Notes: generated from the sequence alone by a model not told the origin. A stretch of DNA of 64,000 nucleotides from Marinimicrobium hydrolyticum (GCF_030848505.1 NZ_JAVDDU010000004.1:1-64000); one strand, 5' to 3'. Positions 42,396 through 50,934 are shown, counted from the first letter of the stretch. A program made the numbers and translations.

Positions 42396-42508
42396 TCCGC
42401 CGTGCCACGCTGATACATCCGGGAGATAAGCGGATTGGCAATCTAAGCAGAGTGCGGAGCAAGCATTTACCAAAGCGGACAAGAGCTTAGTGGCACCAGT
42501 CGGTCCGC

Positions 42509-42612
42509 AGGGTTTGGGGAGTTACCTCCGGGACCGTCACCGACATGGATGTCGGTGCCGAGCCTACATGGACGTATCTACGGCGTGTCCCGGAGGTAAA
42601 TCGCCAAACCCT
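42509..42612 (+). repeat. Long palindrome element 3 with GGA-loop hairpins
   Basis: Arms at 42509-42534 and 42587-42612 (AGGGTTTGGGGAGTTACCTC start) match 24 of 26. The core has CACCGAC-ATGGAT-GTCGGTG (42538-42557), which includes ACATGGATGT, and a second motif CTACATGGACGTA (42564-42576). Both fit the ANGGA loop of CsrA/RsmA sites. The 42558-42590 core block resembles element 1. Confidence 0.65.
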
Positions 42613-42813
42613 ACCCCAACGGTTATTAAGAAAATCATTGCTGCAGCTCAAGACGTTTTTAGGGCTTTGATAGGAAATGCCAACCAAGGAGACTCACTCA
42701 CCACCCGTCCCCAAAAACAGTAACTCACAGATTTTTCACCAGCGTGTTGGATACTCACTCTGTATCAGGCATGCCGCCTGCCAAAACTTTATATAACACA
42801 CAGGGTGAACATC

Positions 42814-44355
42814 ATGTTGACGAATATTTTTTATGTTTGGTCAGACTCGCCAGCGCTATCGCTGGCCATCTGGCTTGTGATCTGCATCACATTACTTTAT
42901 GCCGGCCGGCCGCACGGCCATCAACTTTTGCGCAGTACAGGCCGGGCCATATACACCAGCCTGCGCCTCGCATCGGCGAGCATTCGCCAATTGGAAGAGC
43001 GAGTCAAGGAACGCAATCGCGATGTACTGCTGGCCATGGGGCGCGAAGCGTCCGAAAAGGCCGTTGAACGAGAGTTCCACCGCATCAATGCTATTGTCGA
43101 GCGGGATTTGAGCCAGTATCCGAGTTTGCACCGCAAGCTGGCCGATACATTGCAAAAAATTCAGGACGACTACCACGAAGCCAGTGGGGAAGTCCTGCTG
43201 CCACCGGCTTGGTCGGAAGTGATGGACACCATTGCCTCGTTGCCCACCTCGGGCGACCCGGCGGTGGTAAAGATTCTGGAAAACATCCAGGACGCTGTGG
43301 AGAATTCCCACCAGCAGAGCTTCAAGGCGTACCAAAAAAATGCCAACGAGCGGCATAAAATCCTCAATAGCATGCAACCGGAGTGGCGCACACTAAACAG
43401 CACCATGAGCAAAGTTCAGAACATGCTCACCGGGCTGGAGGAGCGCAGTAAAATTATCGATCGTCACATGGCTGATTATGAGAGCTTACGCAAAGCGGAA
43501 GACAAAGCTGTGAACTCGCTCACAGCCTCGTCCCTGACGCAGTTTTTTATCGCCAGCTTGGTACTGGTTATCGCCGCGTTCGGGGGCATTATCAACTTCC
43601 ACTTGATCGCTCTGCCCATGTCCGAAATGGTCGGCGGCGCCAGTTATATCGGCTCCGTACGCACGTCGGATGTGGCGGCGCTGGTGATTATCATGATGGA
43701 GATCACCATGGGGCTGTTTCTGCTGGAAGCCTTGCAGATTACGCGTTTGTTTCCTGTGATCGGCAGTCTGGACGACAAGATGCGCAAACGCATCGCCATT
43801 GCCGCTTTTACCATACTGGTGATCTTTGCGAGCATTGAAGCCTCCTTGGCGTACATGCGCGATCTGCTGGCGCTGGACCGTGAGGCATTGGCGCAATCCC
43901 TGGCAGGCGCCACAGTGGCAGAAGCGCAGTTCCGCTGGATTCCTTCCATCGGTCAATTGGTGCTTGGTTTTATTCTGCCTTTTGCATTGGCCTTTGTGGG
44001 CATCCCTCTGGAATCGTTTGTACACTCTCTGCGCACGGTCCTCGGCCTGTTGCTGTTGGGATTTCTGCGCACATTGCGCGTCCTAATTCGCACCACCGGT
44101 GGTATGGCGAATCATCTGAGTAAGATGCTGGTGAGCTTCTACGATCTGCTGATTATGATTCCGCTCAGTATCGAACGGGCGGTGAAGTGGCACAGAGAGA
44201 ATTCTACCCAGAACGCCCGCCTCGAAGCATCAGAACTGGACGCCGAGGACGAAAGCGCGCCTGTGGGGCCCAAGAAACGCAAAGCCACCAGTCGTCGCTC
44301 GCGCACGGTGGACGATGTCGCAGACGACTTGCCGTTCAACGTTCAGGAGGCCTAA
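42814..44355 (+). CDS. Large coiled-coil membrane protein of unknown family
   Basis: A 513-residue inner-membrane protein. One helix at ~10-30 leads into a long cytoplasmic or periplasmic coiled coil (about residues 45-230, Lys/Glu/Asn-rich). Helices follow near 240-260 (FFIASLVLVIAAFGGIINFH), 280-305, 325-345, and 375-420. The C-terminal ~70 residues are basic and acidic (PKKRKATSRRSRTVDD). No catalytic motif. ATG 42814 follows AGGG at 8 bp; the GTG 42805 is weaker. It is 3 bp upstream of the vWA lipoprotein gene and divergent from the atypical kinase operon, so it is probably its target. Confidence 0.72.
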   Translation: MLTNIFYVWSDSPALSLAIWLVICITLLYAGRPHGHQLLRSTGRAIYTSLRLASASIRQLEERVKERNRDVLLAMGREASEKAVEREFHRINAIVERDLSQYPSLHRKLADTLQKIQDDYHEASGEVLLPPAWSEVMDTIASLPTSGDPAVVKILENIQDAVENSHQQSFKAYQKNANERHKILNSMQPEWRTLNSTMSKVQNMLTGLEERSKIIDRHMADYESLRKAEDKAVNSLTASSLTQFFIASLVLVIAAFGGIINFHLIALPMSEMVGGASYIGSVRTSDVAALVIIMMEITMGLFLLEALQITRLFPVIGSLDDKMRKRIAIAAFTILVIFASIEASLAYMRDLLALDREALAQSLAGATVAEAQFRWIPSIGQLVLGFILPFALAFVGIPLESFVHSLRTVLGLLLLGFLRTLRVLIRTTGGMANHLSKMLVSFYDLLIMIPLSIERAVKWHRENSTQNARLEASELDAEDESAPVGPKKRKATSRRSRTVDDVADDLPFNVQEA

Positions 44356-44358
44356 GCA

Positions 44359-45039
44359 ATGAAAACGCATAGCCTCTTTTTTCTGAAATCGTACAACATC
44401 GTTATGGTGTTGGCTGCGCTCGCCGTGCTGCTTCTGCACGGCTGTGGCGCACCGCCGGACAACCGCCGGGCCGCGTTTATACTGATCGACATTTCAGGAG
44501 ACTACGCCAGCGAGTTGCAACAGGCGCGCACCCTGAGCAACTATTTGCTGGCCAACCTGAACAGCGGCGATTCCCTGGCGATTGCGTTCATTGACAACAG
44601 CAGCTTTACCGAACGCAATGTGATTGCCCAGGCGACCTTCGATCACCGGCCCAGTGTCGCTAGCCAACAAAAACGGCTGTTTCAGTCCCAGGTGGACGGC
44701 TTTTTGGATAAGTTTCGGGTACCCAGCCATCACAGCGATATTACCGGCGGCATACTGTTGGCCAGTGACTATTTGCATGAGATGGAAGCGGGACAAAAAC
44801 ACCTGTTCATTTTGTCGGATCTGCACGAGGACCTACCACCCTGGCTGGACCGGGAGGTGAAGGCAAACCTGGATTCGGTTCACGTGGTTGCGGTAAATGT
44901 AAAACGCCAGCGGGGGGACAACAATAACCCCAGGGAGTACCAGGAGCGATTGGCAGGTTGGCAACAGAGGGTCGAGGAGGGCGGCGGGCATTGGATGCTG
45001 GTTAACGATATGGCTCGCCTGGAGCGGGCTTGGCAATAA
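44359..45039 (+). CDS. Lipid-anchored von Willebrand A-like protein
   Basis: A 226-residue protein. A short signal with lipobox LLLHGC (Cys at residue 29) gives a lipid anchor, probably on the outer face of the inner membrane or in the periplasm. The vWA-like fold has LIDISGDY (residues 42-49; DxSxS altered to DISGD), a Thr in SDITGG (about 129) and an Asp in ILSDLHED (about 152), placing the MIDAS residues in order. This is likely a metal-dependent binding or scaffolding protein. It forms an operon with the coiled-coil membrane protein before it (3-bp gap). Confidence 0.72.
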   Translation: MKTHSLFFLKSYNIVMVLAALAVLLLHGCGAPPDNRRAAFILIDISGDYASELQQARTLSNYLLANLNSGDSLAIAFIDNSSFTERNVIAQATFDHRPSVASQQKRLFQSQVDGFLDKFRVPSHHSDITGGILLASDYLHEMEAGQKHLFILSDLHEDLPPWLDREVKANLDSVHVVAVNVKRQRGDNNNPREYQERLAGWQQRVEEGGGHWMLVNDMARLERAWQ

Positions 45040-45092
45040 GCGTTTCCCCGACGCCGTAACGGCAACGCTGTGTTGCCGCGCCAGCAGACTTG

Positions 45093-45602
45093 TCAGGGAG
45101 TGATAAGCTGCGCTCGGTGCTCGGGGCGGCTGGTGTTGGGGGACAGCCAGATATGCAGAAAGGTTGTTGTCATTTCAGAGTCAGAGATCACCCCAAGTGG
45201 GGTACCGTTGTAGGTAAAACGGCCCTTGCCATGTTCATCAATGTCAAAGGATAGTAGGTCGCCCTTCCCAACATCCGGCCACAAGGCTTTTAGTTTGTCG
45301 GACCAGGTTTCTACTTTCGCTTGCTCGACGCCCAAATGGCGCCATTCCTTACGGGTTTGCTCGAGAAGTTTGCTCGCGGTGATATCCCGCTGATAGTGAA
45401 TGTCCAACCGAATAGGCCTTTGGCCTTCCTGGTAGCGGCCGTCTTCAGTGTAGAGTCGGCTCTCATAGACATCAAAGAACAGCACTCGCAACTGGGCCTT
45501 TCCCACCAACTGCCATTGGCCTTGCTGTTCAGATTCACTCGCCAGGGCGACGCCCTGGAGTAGCAACAAACAGGAACACAGTAGAACGTTCACCCGGTTC
45601 AC
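45093..45602 (-). CDS. Chalcone-isomerase-like protein
   Basis: A 169-residue periplasmic protein with a signal peptide (LLCSCLLLLQGVALASES). The mature part resembles bacterial chalcone isomerase-like folds: VGKAQLRVLFFDVYESRLYT near the start, then ITASKLLEQTRKEWR and FTYNGTPLGVISDSEMTTTF toward the end. Such proteins in other bacteria bind or act on fatty acids. The start GTG 45602 overlaps the stop of the upstream gene by 4 bp (GTGA), with GAGGAG 6 bp upstream. It is the last gene of the ECF-sigma-linked operon. Confidence 0.8.
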   Translation of the reverse strand: MNRVNVLLCSCLLLLQGVALASESEQQGQWQLVGKAQLRVLFFDVYESRLYTEDGRYQEGQRPIRLDIHYQRDITASKLLEQTRKEWRHLGVEQAKVETWSDKLKALWPDVGKGDLLSFDIDEHGKGRFTYNGTPLGVISDSEMTTTFLHIWLSPNTSRPEHRAQLITP

Positions 45603-46162
45603 GGCATTCTCCTCGGTGCAGATGCATGAAAAATGCGGTTGAGAGCAATTAACAGAGGAAACAGCAGGGCCCACATTGAAGCGATGAGTACGACGCTCAG
45701 CCACTCAGGCAAACCGAACGCCACAGCCCCCAGCTTCATGCCGCTCCAGTAGCTTAAGGCGCCGCCCATACCGCCGAAACCCACACTCAACACCCAGTGC
45801 CGAGCGAAAAATCGCATACTGCGGTGAAGACAAAGAGCGAAGCCTAGCCAAAGCGCCGCGAGCCAGGGAGGCGCCCACAGATAACCTTCAAAATAGAAAA
45901 ATCCGACGTAGCTGAGGACGCTATCAAGCAGCACGCCTATCGCTGCCAAGGGCAAGGCTGACGCCAGCTCCCGACGAGGGTATTCAACCACTAGGATGTG
46001 AATTAGCAGCAAGGCCAGCGTAACCGGCAACCAGGTTTCGCGACCAACGATGGCACAAGCCCAAAGCAGGTAAAACCAAATACCGTTTCCTGCGGGATGC
46101 TCGAGCCAACAACCCAAAACCCGTCGCCAGTTTACGCAGCGGCTTATCGCACCAGACTCCAT
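45599..46162 (-). CDS. DUF2878 membrane protein
   Basis: A 187-residue integral membrane protein with about five helices (IWFYLLWACAIVGRETWLP, LPLAAIGVLLDSVLSYVGFF). The pattern matches DUF2878, found beside CFA-synthase clusters. Start ATG 46162 has GAGG 6 bp upstream. Function unknown. It overlaps the next gene. Confidence 0.85.
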   Translation of the reverse strand: MESGAISRCVNWRRVLGCWLEHPAGNGIWFYLLWACAIVGRETWLPVTLALLLIHILVVEYPRRELASALPLAAIGVLLDSVLSYVGFFYFEGYLWAPPWLAALWLGFALCLHRSMRFFARHWVLSVGFGGMGGALSYWSGMKLGAVAFGLPEWLSVVLIASMWALLFPLLIALNRIFHASAPRRMP

Positions 46163-46241
46163 GGGTAACCTCGACTCAACATTCAGCACCTAACGGTATG
46201 CCTTCTGTTGTACGGGGCGCCCAGGAGTTTGGATCAGTCAC

Positions 46242-47504
46242 TTAGAGATAGCGATCGCGATTGTGCGGTTTGGCGAATAAAAACTGGGCCGTATTGACCA
46301 TTCGCTCACGAAAGCCGCCTTCGCAATAACAGAGGTAAAACTCCCACATGCGAATAAAACTCTCACTGTAGCCCATGCCTTTTACGGCATCCAAGCGATC
46401 AAAAAAGCGCTTGCGCCAATCCCGCAGGGTTTGTGCATAATCTTGGGTGATGTCTTCCAGGCCTACTAGGTGCATATCCGTGGCCGAGGCCGTAGTGGAC
46501 AGAATCTCGGCATTACTGGGTAAACAACCGCCGGGGAAGATGTAGCGGCGAATGAAATCAATGTTGCGCTTCTCCCGGTCAAAACGCTGATCCGCCGTGG
46601 TGATGGCCTGCATCAGCATTAAGCCGGAGGGCTTGAGCAGAGATGAACACTTGTTGAAGAACTCACCATAATACTGGTGACCCACAGCTTCCACCATCTC
46701 GATGGATACCAGTTTGTCGTACTGTCCTTCCAGCAAGCGATAGTCCTTTTTTAACAGCTGGATCTTCCCCTGTAGTCCTTCTCGAGCAATGCGCGCCTGC
46801 GCGTAGTTAAACTGCTGATCCGAAATGGTGGTTGTGGTAACGGTACAACCGTAGTGCTTGGCGGCGTGAATCGCCAAGCCGCCCCAACCGCTACCGATTT
46901 CCAGCAGGTGGTCATCGGAGTTCAGTTTCAGGCGCTGGCAAATATGATCCAGTTTGTAAACGGCGGCAGTTTCCAGGGAAGTGTCATCGCTTTGGTAAAT
47001 CGCCGACGAGTACATCATTTGCGGGTCGAGAAACAACTCAAAAAAATCATTGCTCAAATCGTAGTGCGAGACTATGTGTTTCTTTGAATTGCTCACGGTG
47101 TTGGGCGTTACCGCTTCTAACAGACTCAAGCCGCGGTTGGCTAGCCAGCTCCAACGGGAATCCATTTTTTCTAGCAGTGCCTGATTGGCAACAAATAGGC
47201 GAATGACCGCCAACAGATCCGGCGAACTCCAGGCACCGGCCATATAGGCCTCCCCGGAGCCGATGGTTCCACCCAACAGTACTTGCCGGTAGGCGCTGGC
47301 GTGGTGCACGCGAATGCGGGCCTGTATGCCTGAGGCGCAATCGGGCTTACCAAAGTGCCAGGTCTGATCGCCGTCACTCAACGTCAAACGCCCTACGGCA
47401 ATACGTTCCAGCATAGGCAGCATTATTTTTTTCGCCCAATAGGCGGTCAGGCCATCGCCCGAGGTGTGTTTAAACCTTTCGGCTTTATAGTCTATGGTCT
47501 TCAT
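46242..47504 (-). CDS. cfa: Cyclopropane-fatty-acyl-phospholipid synthase-like methyltransferase
   Basis: A 420-residue SAM-dependent methyltransferase. The SAM loop is LEIGSGWGGLAIHAAKHYG, with IEMVEAVGHQYYGEFF and GLMLMQAITTADQRFD as family motifs. It methylates unsaturated acyl chains in membrane phospholipids, giving cyclopropane or branched/furan products. It is preceded by DUF1365 and a flavin oxidase and may act with them rather than as a plain Cfa. The DUF1365 gene upstream overlaps it by 20 bp. Confidence 0.9.
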   Translation of the reverse strand: MKTIDYKAERFKHTSGDGLTAYWAKKIMLPMLERIAVGRLTLSDGDQTWHFGKPDCASGIQARIRVHHASAYRQVLLGGTIGSGEAYMAGAWSSPDLLAVIRLFVANQALLEKMDSRWSWLANRGLSLLEAVTPNTVSNSKKHIVSHYDLSNDFFELFLDPQMMYSSAIYQSDDTSLETAAVYKLDHICQRLKLNSDDHLLEIGSGWGGLAIHAAKHYGCTVTTTTISDQQFNYAQARIAREGLQGKIQLLKKDYRLLEGQYDKLVSIEMVEAVGHQYYGEFFNKCSSLLKPSGLMLMQAITTADQRFDREKRNIDFIRRYIFPGGCLPSNAEILSTTASATDMHLVGLEDITQDYAQTLRDWRKRFFDRLDAVKGMGYSESFIRMWEFYLCYCEGGFRERMVNTAQFLFAKPHNRDRYL

Positions 47505-48282
47505 GGCCTAACGGCTCCACATTTGCTTTTGAAGGTACTTGTTCGAGGGTTTTGTCTTTTCCGAGGAACGGTGTTTTTTTAAGCCACAAACGCAAGGCTT
47601 GCCAGTAAATCGTGGCAATGACTTTGGTTGTCTGCAGCGGGTAGGACAGGAGTACTCGGTTAAGATTGGCGCGGCTTATGGGCCGACGCTGCAATGACAA
47701 CGCGGCGCTGTGCACACAGGTATCGTCCATCAGGTTATCGATGCGAATCGACAGAGTCTCGCCGGGCAACGTCGATCGCCAGCTGTACGTCATATTCAGG
47801 GGGTTGAACGGAGAGACGGTAAACGTCTTGTCAAAGTGATAGCTTTGTTTAGGCGCCGCTGGATCACAGGGAATCACATAGGCGTGGCGCTCATTCCAGG
47901 GCGTATTGTGAACCTCCGCCACAATTGCCTGCAGCTCGCCGGCCTTACTAAAACAGTAGTAGGTGACCAAGGGGTTCATGTTGTAGCCGAAATAGCGCAG
48001 GTTGGCGAGTAGGCAAATATCGCCGTCGGGGCGTGTCCCCAGCGCCTGAAAAACTGTTTCCCGGACGGCATCATCCAGGGGTACAGCGGGGTCGCCGTGG
48101 AAATCCTCACGCTTAAAGCGAGCGAGCGCGAAGCGGCTCGTGGACCACCAGCGCGACAGCTTCAATACCTGATCAAGTTCACTCAAGTTCAGATACATCA
48201 AAAAAATCCGATACCGGAATGCGTGCACATGGGGCCGGTGTCGTTGATGAAAAATGGAGCCGGTGTAGATTGCGCTTTTCAT
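47485..48282 (-). CDS. DUF1365 protein
   Basis: A 265-residue protein of the DUF1365 family: YTGSIFHQRHRPHVHAFRYR at the start, FGYNMNPLVTYYCF, VIPCDPAAPKQSYHFDKTFT and the C-terminal tail. It is always linked to a flavin amine-oxidase-like protein and CFA synthase; its function is not known, though roles in lipid chain modification have been suggested. Gap to the flavin enzyme is 3 bp. Confidence 0.9.
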   Translation of the reverse strand: MKSAIYTGSIFHQRHRPHVHAFRYRIFLMYLNLSELDQVLKLSRWWSTSRFALARFKREDFHGDPAVPLDDAVRETVFQALGTRPDGDICLLANLRYFGYNMNPLVTYYCFSKAGELQAIVAEVHNTPWNERHAYVIPCDPAAPKQSYHFDKTFTVSPFNPLNMTYSWRSTLPGETLSIRIDNLMDDTCVHSAALSLQRRPISRANLNRVLLSYPLQTTKVIATIYWQALRLWLKKTPFLGKDKTLEQVPSKANVEPLGHEDHRL

Positions 48283-48285
48283 CGA

Positions 48286-49584
48286 CTAGATCGCCAAACT
48301 CGCCGAAAGCGTCGATTTTCGGACTTGGGACGACAGGGGATCTCGGTCGATCATTTCGGCGGCTCGCTGCGCGCTCGTCACTCCGTCCTCGTGAAAACCG
48401 TTGGCCCAGTAGGCACCACAGTACCAAGTGTTGTTAACGCCGTTGATATCCGCCCAGCGCTGCTTGGCCGCTTCCGCCTCCAGCGAGAACTGCGGGTGAG
48501 CATAGGTGTAACGGCCGATAATTTTGGCGGGGTCTATGCGTGAGTCATCGTTCAGGGTTACGCAAAAGGTTTTGTCGCTTTCAATGCCCTGCAAAATGTT
48601 CATATTGTAGGTGAGTGTGGGCAGCGCCTGAGCGTCTTTGCCCAAGCGGTAATTCCAGCTGGACCAGGTACGGCGGTTTTTCGGAAGCAGGCTTTCATCC
48701 CAATGCAAAACCACGCTGTTGTCCTGGTACTGGATGGCACCGAGCACCGCGCACTCCTCCGGCGAAGGGTCATTCAGCAGCGCCAGGGCTTGATCCGAAT
48801 GGGTGGCCAACAGCACCCCGTCGTAGGTTTCTGTGGTCCCATCCTGCATGAGTAGACGCACACAATTGGCACCGCGGTTGATGCTGACAATGGTGGTATT
48901 CAGGCGGATGCGGTCTTTAAAGCTGGCGGCGAGTGGTTTCAAATAATTTGCCGAGCCGCCACTAATGACTCGCCAGGTGGGCCGATTCACGACGTTCAGC
49001 AATCCGTGGTTGCTGAAAAAGCGCACAAAAAACTGCAGCGGAAATTGCTCCATCTGCGCACACGAGGTGGACCAGATGGCCGCACCCATGGGGATCAAGT
49101 AGCGTTGGCAGAACGCCTGGGAATAGTTTTCCCGTGCAAGGTAGTCCCCCAGCGTCATGTGTTCGGGAATGCGATTGTGCTCCAGGTCTTCCTGAGCTTT
49201 CTTGTTAAAGCGCATTATGTCCCGCAGCATACGCCAATGACTCGTAGAAAAAATGTTGCCGCGTTGTGCAAATAGCGTGTTGAGGTTGTCACCGGCGTAT
49301 TCCACGCCACTGGTTTCGCAACTGACACTGAACCCCATATGGGTGGGCTGCGTGGCCACATTCAGCTCCTCAAGCAGCTGAATGAAGTTGGGGTAGGTCC
49401 ATTCGTTGTACACAATAAAACCGGTATCTACGGCGTACTGTCGGCCATCCAATTCAAAATCAATGGTGGCCGTGTGGCCGCCAATGCGCTCGGCCGATTC
49501 GAACACCGTAACGGCGTGACGACGATTCAGTTGGTAAGCGGCGGTTAGGCCCGAAATGCCGCTTCCGATGATGGCGATTTTCAT
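48286..49584 (-). CDS. FAD-dependent amine-oxidase-like protein
   Basis: A 432-residue flavoprotein with the N-terminal FAD loop IAIIGSGISGLTAAYQLN and the family terminal TSAQRAAEMI. Such proteins in CFA-containing clusters are proposed fatty-acid desaturases/oxidases; R. sphaeroides makes furan fatty acids with similar genes (UfaD/UfaM type, cited from memory). Ends 3 bp before DUF1365. Confidence 0.88.
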   Translation of the reverse strand: MKIAIIGSGISGLTAAYQLNRRHAVTVFESAERIGGHTATIDFELDGRQYAVDTGFIVYNEWTYPNFIQLLEELNVATQPTHMGFSVSCETSGVEYAGDNLNTLFAQRGNIFSTSHWRMLRDIMRFNKKAQEDLEHNRIPEHMTLGDYLARENYSQAFCQRYLIPMGAAIWSTSCAQMEQFPLQFFVRFFSNHGLLNVVNRPTWRVISGGSANYLKPLAASFKDRIRLNTTIVSINRGANCVRLLMQDGTTETYDGVLLATHSDQALALLNDPSPEECAVLGAIQYQDNSVVLHWDESLLPKNRRTWSSWNYRLGKDAQALPTLTYNMNILQGIESDKTFCVTLNDDSRIDPAKIIGRYTYAHPQFSLEAEAAKQRWADINGVNNTWYCGAYWANGFHEDGVTSAQRAAEMIDRDPLSSQVRKSTLSASLAI

Positions 49585-49586
49585 CT

Positions 49587-50351
49587 TTAGAAGGTGTCCT
49601 GCTTGCGAAGTTTTGGGGCGACGATCCGGCTCCAGAAGCCGTGAAACACCCTGAAAAAACCCAGCGTTAAACTGAGCTTAAGAGGAAAATGGATGGTATT
49701 TTTGCCTTTGGCGATACCGCGCAGAATTGTTTTGGCGGCAACCTCCGGTGCCATGAGGAATGGCATATCAAAGTCATTGCTGCGGGTGAGCGGGGTATCC
49801 ACAAAGCCGGGCCGCACCATCGTTACCGCCACTTTGATCGGTGCCACATCCACGCGCAGGGATTCCAAAAAATAATCCAGCGCTGCTTTGGAGGCGCCAT
49901 AGGCTTCTGCGCGCGGAAAGGGCACCAGTGATGACAAACTACCCACGCCCACAAGACGGGGCGCACTCTGCGAGTTCTTCAGCAGTGGCAGAGCCATCCG
50001 CACCGTATTCACCGCACCGAAATAGTTGGTGTCGAACACCCTCCGGTGCAGGCTGGGATTCACCTGCCAACCGTCTTGATACTCGCACGTACCGGCGCAC
50101 ATGATGACCAGATCCAGACTGTCCACCTGCACCTTGAGACGTTTTTCTGCGGCCAGCATTTGCGCCTCGTCGGCCACATCCATCGGCAACAGCAGCATAG
50201 GTGCGCTCACCTCCTCTGCCAGGGCCAGGAGTTTGGCTTCGGAGCGACCGGAGACGATCAGAAAATTGCGCTCTTTGGCTAATTCATGCACCAGGGCTCG
50301 GCCGATGCCAGAGCTGGCTCCGGTAATCAAGATAGTCTTGTTACTAATCAT
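49587..50351 (-). CDS. SDR-family oxidoreductase
   Basis: A 254-residue short-chain dehydrogenase: TGASSGIG near the N-terminus, CAGTCEYQ replaces the NNAG block, and YGASKAALDYF contains the catalytic Tyr-x-x-x-Lys. The C-terminal ~30 residues are hydrophobic/basic (LSLTLGFFRVFHGFWSRIV), giving a possible membrane-facing tail. ATG 50351 with GAGG is preferred to TTG 50357. It sits 2 bp before the flavin enzyme. Confidence 0.87.
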   Translation of the reverse strand: MISNKTILITGASSGIGRALVHELAKERNFLIVSGRSEAKLLALAEEVSAPMLLLPMDVADEAQMLAAEKRLKVQVDSLDLVIMCAGTCEYQDGWQVNPSLHRRVFDTNYFGAVNTVRMALPLLKNSQSAPRLVGVGSLSSLVPFPRAEAYGASKAALDYFLESLRVDVAPIKVAVTMVRPGFVDTPLTRSNDFDMPFLMAPEVAAKTILRGIAKGKNTIHFPLKLSLTLGFFRVFHGFWSRIVAPKLRKQDTF

Positions 50352-50359
50352 CCCCAACC

Positions 50360-50782
50360 TCAGCTTTGCATCCTGTGGCGAATGGATCGCACTACAGACC
50401 GCAGTATCGGCACCTGTTCGTACACCATGGCACCCATATCGTAGAAATCCTGTTGGGCCAGAATCTTAGTGTCAAACTCCAGCAGGCTGAGACCGGGCAC
50501 CGTGATCAACTCCCCCTTGTTGAGCTTTGGGTGAGCGAAGGTCATAGTCCAGGGTAGGGCGGCCCGGCCCGGTGTGACCAAATCGCCGTGGAAGGCAAAG
50601 CGACATTCGGTGACATTGGCCAGACCGGCGCGTAAGTAGCTATCCAGTGCATCAATGCCCTGAATTTGGTGCACAGGGTCTGTAAAGGTCACCTGAGGGT
50701 GGTAAAGCCCAGACAAGTGCTCACTGGAATAGCTGTTAAATACGCGGTAAAACTCTTTAACTTGTTCAATCAGAGTGCTCAT
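50360..50782 (-). CDS. SnoaL/NTF2-like protein, first gene of the ECF-linked operon
   Basis: A 140-residue single-domain NTF2-like protein (FYRVFNSYSSEHLSGLYHPQ, VTFTDPVHQIQGIDALDSYL, then CRFAFHGDLVTPGRAALPWT). Other sigma-E/ChrR loci carry the same fold. The start ATG 50782 lies ~30 bp downstream of the -10 of the minus-strand ECF promoter. Confidence 0.85.
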   Translation of the reverse strand: MSTLIEQVKEFYRVFNSYSSEHLSGLYHPQVTFTDPVHQIQGIDALDSYLRAGLANVTECRFAFHGDLVTPGRAALPWTMTFAHPKLNKGELITVPGLSLLEFDTKILAQQDFYDMGAMVYEQVPILRSVVRSIRHRMQS

Positions 50783-50812
50783 GTGTGGGCCGATTGGTTT
50801 CTGTGTTGGGGG

Positions 50813-50842
50813 TTGATACGAAATAACCTTACCAGCGGATCA
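50813..50842 (-). promoter_or_regulatory. ECF-type promoter for the lipid-modification operon
   Basis: On the minus strand TGATCC (50842-50837), 18 bp, then TATCAA (50818-50813). This is the -35 hexamer reported for the singlet-oxygen sigma-E of Rhodobacter (TGATCC), and the spacing equals that of the divergent + promoter. Confidence 0.65.
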
Positions 50843-50864
50843 GTCAGCGACTAAAATTTGTCAG

Positions 50865-50894
50865 TGATCCAACTGAGCCCGGCAGCCGTATATG
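50865..50894 (+). promoter_or_regulatory. ECF-type autoregulatory promoter
   Basis: TGATCC (50865-50870), an 18-bp spacer, then TATATG (50889-50894), 41 bp before the sigma-factor start. The -35 and spacing match the minus-strand site at 50842-50813, so the sigma factor probably drives itself and the divergent operon. Confidence 0.65.
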
Positions 50895-50934
50895 CATACA
50901 CAACATCTGTTAATAGTGACCAAAGCGCGCAACT

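Larger units (their letters stand above)
42139..42813. other. Divergent 675-bp intergenic region with two palindrome elements
   Basis: No convincing gene. It carries the palindrome elements at 42224-42395 and 42509-42612. The stretch from 42613 to 42813 is AT-richer and should contain the promoter for the vWA operon; TATATA (42791-42796) is a possible -10 but I see no good -35. A 39-codon frame starting 42678 lacks ribosome-site spacing and is not called. Confidence 0.5.

Noticed and set aside
42678-42797. 39-codon + frame in the divergent gap
   Set aside because: Its AGGAA is only one base from the ATG and the product has no recognisable character.
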